From: Sciurus carolinensis
Taxonomy: Eukaryota; Chordata; Mammalia; Rodentia; Sciuridae
Direction of reading: 5' to 3'
Length of the DNA stretch: 64,000 nucleotides
NCBI RefSeq assembly: GCF_902686445.1
Contig: NC_062219.1
Location: 46,093,056 to 46,157,055 of the forward strand
Part shown: one piece after another, positions 55,991 through 64,000 of the stretch
Position numbering within the stretch: the stretch's first letter is position 1
How the letters are laid out: the number at the start of each line of letters is the position of its first letter
Notes under the pieces: generated by a model
What the model saw: the letters and a program-made list of their open reading frames with translations, nothing else
Told to the model about the DNA's origin: nothing
Database searches by the model: none
Made by a program: the position numbers and the translations under genes

Positions 55991-56316
55991 CAGCACAGGC
56001 CCAGAAAATAATGGTGGTGTCTGAGTTGAGCTTACTGGATGGGGAGGTTTTGATAGCAATCATTGGGGTAAAGCATGGAAGATGTGCACTCAGGTTGCTC
56101 TCCAGAGAAGTAGAGAGAACAGAGCCAGGCAAATTCAATCCTGGAACTTAGGCTGAGCCTGGTAGGAGCAGATCAGCTGAAAGGATCTCAATTGCTTATA
56201 GACATTTATCTCTAAAGGAAAAGAAAGAGACCAAACAACAACAAAAACCTCTCCGAGACTATTACTGTGAAGCTGATTCTGACAGTTGGCACCAGCTGCT
56301 AAAGTGGAAAGGGGAT
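55991..56316. other. Unassigned stretch
   Basis: Possibly continued antisense L2 ('GATGGGGAGGTTTTGATAGCAATCATTGGGG', 'GAAGATGTGCACTCAGG'), too decayed to call. Confidence 0.35.
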
Positions 56317-56663
56317 TGTTATGAGCTAAATTGTGTCCCCTCCCCATTCATAAATTGAAGTTCTAACCCCCAGAGCCTTGGAATGTGGCTGTACTTGGAA
56401 ACAAGATATTTAAAGAGGTAATTAAATTAATATGAAGTTATGAGGATAGGCCTCAATCCAGTGTGACTGTCGTTCTCATAGGAGGAAATTTGGATAGTTG
56501 GTGACAGGGAAGATTATGTGAAAACAGGGTGAAAGCGACCACCTAAAGCCAAGGAGGGCACCCTCAGGAAGAACCCACTCTGCAGAACTCTGAGTAGATA
56601 AATTTCTGTAGATTAGGTCCCCAAGTCTCTGTACACTGTGTGGCAGCCTAGCACACTAACACA
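56317..56663 (+). repeat. MaLR (MLT1-type) LTR
   Basis: 'TGTTATGAGCTAAATTGTGTCCCCTCCCC', 'ATTCATAAATTGAAGTTCTAACCCCCAGAGCC', 'TGGAATGTGGCTGTACTTGGAAACAAG', 'GGTAATTAAATTAATATGAAGTTATGAGG' and the end 'CACTGTGTGGCAGCCTAGCACACTAACACA' match old MaLR LTRs. The central part is diverged. Confidence 0.75.
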
Positions 56664-57825
56664 GGACCCAGCATCTGAGAAGTCCTGGGGATGGGGGAGG
56701 GGAAAACAACTCCGCAGACCAAACATAAAAACCAGGTTTTACAGGTAGGCTTTGCCAAAATGCAGAATGTTCAGAGTAAAGGCAGCCATGATACACTTTC
56801 CAAGATTTAATTCCTGAGGGATGTTCGATAAGAAAAGAAGGAGAAACCAAAGAAGCTGCAGAGCAAGCCCCGAATAAGCCTGTATTTTAAAGGACATGTA
56901 TGAAATATGGAAAGATGGACATGCAATCGAGGAAAAGTACCTGACACACACAAACTGACCAGTACCTCAGTAAGATTAAAGACCAGGGTGAATGAAGGCT
57001 TCTAAGAATTATGTAGGTCAATGATAAGAGCTCTTTAAATCAGACCTGATGGCCATGATCCGAGCAAGCTGGAGCCTGGGCTGTGCAGATGCTCCTGTGT
57101 GTACAACAATAGCTGCAATTAGAACTATCCATTCTTCTTCTGCTTCAGTCTTTGTCACTGAAGAAATTCAGAATAAAAAGACAGGAATGAGCTTTGGCAA
57201 GAGAGAATTCACATTCAGGGGAAGTAAAGAATTATAAAAGAGCATGGGGCTACTCTGAGTGAGTTCAAGTAGCCTGACCTCGATAAATCACATCTCAAGG
57301 TAACTGTAGAACTTGCAAATGAGCAGAACAGCTGACACCAACCTTGGAGAAAGCACAGAAAAAACGGAAGAGACAGGTAAGACAGGAGATAGCATAGGCT
57401 GGCCTGATTTTCACCAAAAGGAAGAAAGAGAACTCTACAAACTATACAATGGATAGCTTGACAGCAATCCCAAGGAAAATCCTTAAATGGGGACATTGGA
57501 GCACTGAAGAGGAGGAAATCAGTGCATCAGAAATCAGTATGGAAGCATTATGAAAAATATGTAGAATTGTAGGATTTGTGAACTGGAAGGGTTCCTCAGG
57601 AAAATTTAACCCAAAAATCTCTCAAATGTTTTAATTTCCACAAATTTTTGATCCAAATTCTACTTGAACACCTCCAGTGGTGAGAAATACTGCCTTTCAA
57701 GGCAGCCCATTCACATAATCATATATTAATACATTAGATATTCTTAATTAATCTAGGGCTATTTGTAAAATTGACATGAGCATCAGCATGGCATAGCTTG
57801 AAGGGTGACAGGAAGCCAGAGGCTG

Positions 57826-57863
57826 GATGACTGCACACTTAGCTGATGACTGCACACTTAGCT
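57826..57863. repeat. Perfect 19-bp tandem duplication
   Basis: GATGACTGCACACTTAGCT occurs twice with no gap (57826-57844 and 57845-57863), identical in all 19 bases. Confidence 0.97.
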
Positions 57864-59161
57864 AAATTTGTAACTAGTTGAAATAGGTTTCATACAAAGA
57901 ACATCCTTAATGGACTTGTAAGGAGGGTGCTCTTTCATTTTTAATTTGTACCAGGAAGACACCAGGGAATTTGGTCTAAGCTGGAACTGGCAGGACCTAA
58001 ATATGTCAGATCAGGGGGAGGTTCTGAAAGTAGACTATGGTAGCAACACCTTGTGGAGGACACTCCTATATCAGAGGCTTCTTCTTAGAGGGAAGAAATT
58101 CATTAGGATCCTTTGATAGAGACACAAATTCTAGGAGAGCCTTAGTGGTTGAGCAGAAGAGTGTTCAGGTGGAAATGGTGTGATGGTAGGAAGGAGTGTG
58201 TGGCCTAGTTTCTGCCTGCCTGTCCCACGTTTTGCTTCACACATGGATCACCTTCTCTCAGGTTACTACAGCTGGAAGAGGAAGTAGTAAAATAAATCAA
58301 AGAATAAAGGTACTTAATCAGTGACTCCCAGTAAATGTGATGTCGGCTAAAGGCAGGAAAAGGTATAACCTTTTCAAGGCTCCTTAGAATTAGGGACAGA
58401 AGTGATGAGATTTCACAGTTCCCAATAGACAGCCTGGAGAGTCTCCTGGAACTGGGAAAGCATCTCAACTCAAGGAACAAGTTTCCCTAAGACCTTGACA
58501 ACTGTCCACCTCTGACCCTTAACTGTCTTTTAATAATCTACCAATACTTTAATACTCTCCCAGTTCTTTCAATGACTTCTGCAATTCGGCCTTTGCTATT
58601 ACCTGAGCCAGAAACAGGATCATCATGTACCTTTGAAGCCCATATTTTTGTATGGGTATTACTACTTTAGTGAGACTTTCACATACCATACTTTTTGGTA
58701 TTATATTTCTGCCTGCCTATAGGGGTTCTATTGTCACCCCGACACTTTCTTTCTGTGTCTTGACTGAAGATTGCAGAGTGCCTTGGCAGCTCTGTGACTG
58801 AACCAGCTGCAGGTTTTACCCAGTAGGCTTGAGCCCACACTGGGCCTTTAACACTCCTAGGCACTGAAAATGTGTTTAGTTTATTGCCCCAAACATTGAA
58901 AAACTGGCCTTGGTCCTGAGATAAAATTCCTCACACTCTCATATACACTGCATACCCTGACTCCTTTGTAGCAGACATATCTAGGTGGAATATCCCTTTA
59001 TCTCACATCTCACTGTCCATCACAAAGATGAGCTGCAGTACTCTGGAAGTCAGTTCCTCTAATAAATGCTTTGAACTGGCTGCCTTGGTGTTTAGGGCTT
59101 CTTTCTTTGGAATCACAATAGGTCCCATTTGGGGATGGTTTGGGACAATCCCTTGTGGGAA

Positions 59162-59258
59162 CTTGCCTGACCTGCTTTCAGGCAAGCCAAGATTTAGGTG
59201 GAATAAAACATGGCTCCCTTTTATCCAATTAAAGGTAAAATATTTGCAGGCAAATATT
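59162..59258. repeat. Two short inverted repeats close together
   Basis: First: CTTGCCTGA (59162-59170), loop CCTGCTT, TCAGGCAAG (59178-59186). Second: AATATTTGC (59239-59247), AG, GCAAATATT (59250-59258). Both have perfect 9-bp arms. Confidence 0.9.
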
Positions 59259-59539
59259 GTGTTGAAAGTATTCTGCATTTCATTTAACATATTATCATAC
59301 AAGCAGAGGTGAGAGAAATTCTAGGAGCAGCCTGTATTGTTTAGAAATGTTCAGAAATGCCTATGAATGTACATGTGTAAAACTAGAGCTAAAATATGAA
59401 TCTCAATTACATCTTTAAAAGATCTATTCCAGTTTAACATGAAAAAACAAGCTGATTGGGGGAATACAAGTGATTTATGAGGTCAAACTCCTCACTTAAA
59501 CTTTAAACTTCTTTTTAAAATTTTTTTTATAAAGTTCTT

Positions 59540-59746
59540 GGGCCTGGTGGGGCATGCCTGTCATTCTAACTACTCAGGAAGCTGAGGTAAGAGGATCATG
59601 AGTCTGAGGTCAGCCTTGGCAACTTACTGAAAGCCTGTCTCAAGCAACAAGAGTGGGGTGGGGATGTACCTTAGTGGTAAAGTACTTGCCTAGCATGAGC
59701 AAGGTCCTGGGTTCAATCTCTAGTACCACACACACACACACACACA
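59540..59746 (+). repeat. B1-ID dimeric SINE
   Basis: B1 half 'GGGCCTGGTGGGGCATGCCTGTCATTCTAACTACTCAGGAAGCTGAGGTAAGAGGATCATGAG', 'GAAAGCCTGTCTC', then the ID half 'GGTGGGGATGTACCTTAGTGGTAAAGTACTTGCCTAGCATGAGCAAGGTCCTGGGTTCAATCTCTAGTACC'. The tail has become a CA then TA microsatellite. Confidence 0.95.
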
Positions 59747-59817
59747 AAAATATATATATATATATATTATATATATATATATAATATATATATAATATAT
59801 ATAATATATAATAATCA
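59727..59817. repeat. Compound (CA)10-(TA)n microsatellite
   Basis: CA units at 59727-59746, AAAAA, then TA units with TTATA/AATA interruptions to about 59817. It grew from the A-rich tail of the adjoining B1-ID element. The TA part is nearly self-complementary. Confidence 0.95.
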
Positions 59818-59864
59818 TGAATAATAAAATCATTGGGTTGCAGAGAATCAAGAACCTGAAGATC

Positions 59865-60085
59865 AAGGATTTAGGCTCTGAAGTCAGAGAGAACAGGATG
59901 GGAGTGCTGTGGCCAGGGCTCATTAGTCATGTGACTCTGAGCAAGTTACTTAAACGAAGACTCAACTTCATCATATGCAAAATGGGGAAACCAAAGAATC
60001 TATGTCATCAGAATGCTCAGAATTAAGCAGAAAAAAAAAGGGCATAGAATAGTACCTGTCATTCAGAGCTTGGCAGGTACCACTG
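59865..60085 (+). repeat. MIR SINE
   Basis: 'GATTTAGGCTCTGAAGTCAGAGAGAACAGG', 'CATTAGTCATGTGACTCTGAGCAAGTTACTTAAACG', 'TCATCATATGCAAAATGGGGAAACC', 'GCATAGAATAGTACCTGTCATTCAG' are sense MIR in order. Confidence 0.9.
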
Positions 60086-61123
60086 TTATGTGTAGTGTAG
60101 CAGTAGACAGCAAAGTGGCCAAGGCTCCAACTCTATTCAGATAAACTAAGGTCATTCAAATAACCTAAGTATAAATGGTGAAATCTGGAGAGCAGAAGAG
60201 TTTGCATTAGTGAAGCTAAGAAAGATGTCTTTTATAACCTGAAGTGGCAATAATGATCTTCCTTAAATTATGCTAATTAGTGATCACTAAATTGCAAATT
60301 ATTGTTCATCTGTATCCAGAAGTCAAATGTTAGTTGCAATGTATATTGCCAAATACTAATCAAAATCCATCACAGAACATTTTTAAAGGGCAACAGAGAA
60401 CCAAGTATTCAATTATTTTTTGACCTTGACTTTAAAATAGCAACATGAGAGCATGACTGGATTCAGTAAAAAGGAATTCCTTTAATTATTTGCTTTTAAC
60501 ATCTGGGAAAGAAGTACTTCAGGGATAATTTTAATGAATTTTGAATTACATTTTTTTTTTTTTTACCTTAACATTTCCTCATTACTTCTTTTCTTATAAG
60601 CATCACTAACAGGTTTGGGAAGCTGTAGGTGGTTCAAGTTCAAGGTCATAATCTCAGTACAGAAATACATTTGCATACAAATATAAAAGGAAAATATAAT
60701 CATTATAATTTAGGTCAGCCCACTTATCTTGAAAAGGATTATAAAGTGCCTTTTTTAGTATCTTTCCACACATTTGCATACTCCATCAGTTCAGGTTGAT
60801 ATTAATAAAGGTAGCAGTATTTGGTTTCCATTTCAGTCACACATCCTTCTCAACAGGCCACTAACAGCAGCCATGTAAGAAACTTATCCTCCTTGCCCAT
60901 AAGTGCCTGATGTGTGACTTCCCACAGATGATAGTTTAATGAATACTAGAACTTGAGGCAAGCAGAATAAATCATTCTGTTTGTTCTTTTGAGAAGAGCT
61001 GCTGGGACTTTTCATTTGTTTGTTTGGTTTCTTCCCACCTAGCAGTTCTTTCCTTTCCCACTTTGGGGAGCCACCCTGCTCAGTGTCCTGATGGAAGTGA
61101 ACTCTAAGCCCTGTTTGCTCCTA
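60086..61123. other. Unassigned stretch of about 1 kb
   Basis: AT-rich, with the 14-bp perfect palindrome TTAGTGATCACTAA at 60277-60290 in a candidate conserved block (60215-60340, 'TGCTAATTAGTGATCAC', 'AAATTGCAAATTATTG'). A T12 run is at 60551-60564. No gene is seen. Confidence 0.45.
60277..60290. repeat. 14-bp perfect palindrome
   Basis: TTAGTGATCACTAA, identical to its own reverse complement, directly after TGCTAA, which makes overlapping ATTA/TAAT cores. Confidence 0.9.
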
Positions 61124-61413
61124 TAATTTTTTAAAAATGGCTCCCTGAATCTGGGTGCAGTGGCACATACCTGTAACCCCAGCAATTCCGGAGGCTGAGT
61201 CAGGACAATCACAAGTATAAAGTCAGCCTCAGCACCTTAGCAAGACCCTCAGCAACTTATCAAGACCCTGTCTCAAAGCAAAAAAAAAAAAAAAAAAAAG
61301 AAAGAAAGAAAAAAAAAGAGCTGGGAATGTAGCTCAATGGTGCAGCACCCCTGATTCTACCTCCAGTGCCGCCACAGGGGAAAAATTAATTTTTAAAAAG
61401 TGCTCCCTGAGTC
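61124..61413 (+). repeat. B1-ID dimeric SINE with internal duplication and diverged target duplication
   Basis: The flanks 'TTTTTAAAAATGGCTCCCTGAAT' and 'TTTTTAAAAAGTGCTCCCTGAGT' are a diverged target duplication. B1 half: 'CTGGGTGCAGTGGCACATACCTGTAACCCCAGC'. Inside it the block around 'CAGCACCTTAGCAAGACCCT' is repeated as 'CAGCAACTTATCAAGACCCT'. After an A20 linker with GAAAGAAAGAAA comes the ID half 'GAGCTGGGAATGTAGCTCAATGGTGCAGC'. Confidence 0.93.
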
Positions 61414-61774
61414 CTTCAAATTTCAATCATTTCTATCACTAGTAGTTAGCATTCTATAATAGGATAAACACAGCTTAAGTCATTCACTAAAACAAGACTT
61501 TGTTCTTATCATCTATTGAGTTTTGAAGAAAAATCACCTATTCAGGTTTTGAGAAAATTATAATTGCCTAGGCGCCAATCTTGATGAGCTTTCCACAAAG
61601 TTTTCCACAAAGTGTGAGCCTCCAGCATGTATTTTTAAAAGCATTATAAATGTTTTGGATGTATGCCTAAGGTCTAGGAATTACTTGTTTTAGACAGGTA
61701 CTATATTTAAAGATGAAGAATCCCAATTTGGTTGATCATTAGAATCATGGAGCACTCTTAAAAAATAGATTACT

Positions 61775-61831
<57 letters not shown>

Positions 61832-63884
61832 TTTGGATTCAATGGGTCTTTAAAGGTTTTTATGGCTCCCTGAGATATATCTGTGATCATTCAAGTGTAA
61901 GACTAACTGGATTCAATGATGAGCCATGCCTTCCTTGGTGAATCTATGTTCATAGCCATAGGGAGGACTCAGGGAAAAGAGACTTTTAAGATAAATGGGC
62001 TAAGAATTCTTGGAATTTGGAAGCCTGGGTACTGACCAGTATCTACTTGCACAGTGACATGTGCTGAGCCTGGACAAACAGTCTGAATGAATGGGCCAGG
62101 TCACACTATCCATAAAACAAGAACAGATCAGGTACTGTAGTTTCATCATTCTGGTCTTTTCTCTTTGAGTCCAACTATTGCTTAATAACTCTGCATGTTT
62201 ATCTTAAATATAAAATGCTTTTTAAGAGAAGAATTTATCTTTCTACCATTGAAAACCTCAATGGACCAAAGTGGGGTAAATAATAGTAAAGGAGAAGAGA
62301 ATATTTAAGAGAAGATTCCATTGGAATCTGAGTTTCCAAAATTATACAGGATGAAGAGGTGAGCAGAGAACCTTGACTAACCAACTTCTCATGCTTAGAC
62401 AAGGGCTTAGACAAAGAGGAAAAGGGGGCTCAGAGTTAGAATTACAGGCAAACACTGGCAAAGTAAGGAGGAGGCCACTGATGTGCTGTCAGGAACACTG
62501 CTGATTTCTTCATTAGCTTTTACTCTCTGTGCCAACTGCTAACAGCTTTTTCTGCCTTATTCTCCAGGCTGCAGGCAGTAGAAATGCTACTCAGGATAGC
62601 TTACTGTTTCCCTGCAAGGTCATGATGCATTTTATCTCCTAGCCACTAGGAACCCAAGCACATCAGAAAGGACTCCCACTGTCTTCCCAATCACTATTTC
62701 AATCAACCTAGAAGAGCTCATGCATATGCTACAAGCACTTCCATTTTATTTCAAACCTGGCTCAGCCTCTAATGGCCCAATTAAGGTCACAATAAAGCCA
62801 TTAGAAATCAATAATCACACAAAATAGTATTCTGAACCGCTCCACCTGTTTTTCTTTTTTTTTTTTTTAACCAAGCAGCCGATATGTCATCCTTTACCTT
62901 TATCATACTACCTTAAGATGTGTACCAAAGCTTTCTACCCACAATGTGTTCTGACCTGACAATGTCCACCGTATCTGAAATCAGACCCTATGTACAAACA
63001 CAAATAGAAGACTTTAAGACCTCTCTCCAGAACTCATGACAAATGTGTTCCCACTAGCTCTCCCCAACAGAGTGCTTTCACCAAAATCAGAGCTAAAGTA
63101 GTGGGATGAGAGCAAAGAGAAGCTGAGCAGACATTGACCAAATAAATGGTATTGCTAATGTACTGGGAAGAGTAGTTTTGATACATTACTCTGATATATT
63201 TTTTCCTCCCTTGTAATTCCCAATTTATTGAATTGATGGCAGTATTATTTCAAGAGCTGGTGGATACCATCCAGGAAGAAAGAAGTGAACTCAGCTATGA
63301 GTTTCAAGTTAAATTTTTTTAATCTTCAGAGTGAGACAACAATTTTGAAATTTTGACTTTATTGAAAATAAAGACATTCTAAATTTTAAGAGTCCCCTTA
63401 CATATTAAAAGCAAAGTGAGATATCAGCATAGTTTTCTTCAAGCCTTAACACAGAAGGCAAAAGAATATGGTGCAGGTAAAATTCCTTGTAACAACAAGG
63501 GAAAGTATAATGTTCTCTACTGGTGGACAAGACAAAGGAGAGGATGTGAGAGTCAGGTGAGGAAATGTGAATGTCTTGAGGTGTCCCCTCTTGGAAGAGA
63601 AACCTCTAACCTTTAATCACAGAGCAGGGAAAGTTGTTTGTTACTTTGTCCAAGGAATGACTCTAACTTTCAAGTACCCACATGCAGCCAGCACCAAGGA
63701 CATATGAGAAAAGACTGAGGAACATGTCAAGTCAGATTTGAAGACAGACTCACAATATTCTGCCTACCTCAGTCAAGCATGGAATAAGTTTCTCCAAGTT
63801 CCTGAATCTCCAAAAGGTACAATAAGAAGGTAAAAGAATAAGGAAGAATAAGGTAGAATAAAGGTAGAATAAAGAAGTAAATCC
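61414..63884. other. Unassigned stretch of about 2.5 kb
   Basis: Holds the (GA)n microsatellite at 61774 and a candidate conserved block at about 62480-62860. Near 61587-61611 TTTCCACAAAG is repeated in tandem. The short (AGAATAAGG)-like tandem units at 63832-63872 form an A-rich tract. Frames at 63416-63616 and 63750-63956 are featureless. Confidence 0.45.
61774..61825. repeat. (GA)26 microsatellite
   Basis: Nearly pure AG dinucleotides with one AAAG interruption at 61786-61790. The Leu/Ser repeat in a complementary frame is an artefact. Confidence 0.97.
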
Positions 63885-64000
63885 CCATCCAGGAATTCCC
63901 TTCCTTTGTACGTAGCCAAAAAATGAAACCAGTGACTTAAACAGATACTTGTACACCAGTGTTCATAACAGCAATATTCACACTAGCCAAAACAACATGG
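63885..64000 (+). mobile_element. Old L1 ORF2 fragment, runs off the window end
   Basis: 'CCATCCAGGAATTCCCTTCC', 'AACAGATACTTGTACACCAGTGTTCATAACAGCAATATTCACACTAGCCAAAAC' is the typical ORF2 C-terminal text of L1M elements in sense. The 3' part lies beyond 64000. Confidence 0.88.

Larger units (their letters stand above)
56664..59539. other. Unassigned stretch of about 2.9 kb
   Basis: Mostly unassigned. A block at 57555-57700 ('GTAGAATTGTAGGATTTGTGAACTGGAAGGG' ... 'CTTGAACACCTCCAGTGGTGAGAAATACTGCC') looks like an old interspersed repeat whose family I cannot name. It also holds the 19-bp tandem duplication (57826) and two short inverted repeats (59162-59258). Frames on both strands at 59003-59312 (94 and 99 codons) overlap each other and are not convincing. 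Confidence 0.4.

Noticed and set aside
61690..61890. Minus-strand frame with a Leu/Ser repeat resembling a signal or membrane segment
   Set aside because: Caused by the (GA)26 microsatellite.
1..64000. CRISPR arrays, bacterial operons, phage or toxin-antitoxin systems
   Set aside because: No regularly spaced direct repeats, no Shine-Dalgarno-led gene strings; SINEs, LINEs and MaLR LTRs show this is mammalian nuclear DNA.

Overview
This window looks like ordinary mammalian nuclear DNA from a squirrel-family rodent (Sciuridae: ground squirrel, marmot or tree squirrel). The main evidence is the SINE set. There are tRNA-like ID elements with boxes A and B, an A-rich tail and the GTGTCC...ACTAC tail motif that I associate with sciurid ID copies, and several dimers in which a B1 (7SL-derived) left half is joined to an ID right half. 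These sit beside rodent-style MaLR LTRs and L1 elements. The species itself cannot be read from the sequence.

I find no intact protein-coding gene, no rRNA, tRNA or snRNA gene, no CRISPR array and no bacterial or phage feature. The longest open frames are only 142-149 codons, overlap frames on the other strand, and carry no domain I recognise. The only recognisable coding remnants are LINE reverse transcriptase fragments broken by stops and frameshifts. The window is best described as intergenic or deep-intronic DNA.

Layout. 0-10 kb: old MIR, L2 and L1 pieces, an MST-type LTR, two minus-strand B1-ID dimers, a minus-strand MaLR LTR, and a perfect oestrogen-response-element-like palindrome at 7825-7839. 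10-20 kb: a long unassigned stretch, then a 2.2 kb 5'-truncated L1 flanked by recognisable target-site duplications, an older L1 piece, a B1-ID dimer with a perfect 15-bp duplication, and L2 and L1 ends. 20-33 kb: mostly unassigned sequence with MIRs, old L1 tails and two ID insertions. 33-43 kb: a 2.3 kb minus-strand ancient L1 remnant, microsatellites, and a nested block in which a roughly 2.2 kb antisense L2 remnant is split by two MaLR LTRs. 43-54 kb: MIR, MER5A, LTR pieces and a 1.6 kb plus-strand L2. 54-64 kb: ID and B1-ID elements, an LTR, microsatellites, several short palindromes, and AT-rich unassigned blocks that are the best candidates for conserved non-coding elements.

There are no operons or cooperating genes here. 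The interest lies in nested transposon history, a few unusually good palindromes, and possible regulatory elements in unassigned DNA. I found no convincing sign of an undescribed system. Repeat family names come from recognised motifs, not from a database search, and repeat ends are approximate unless target-site duplications are given.
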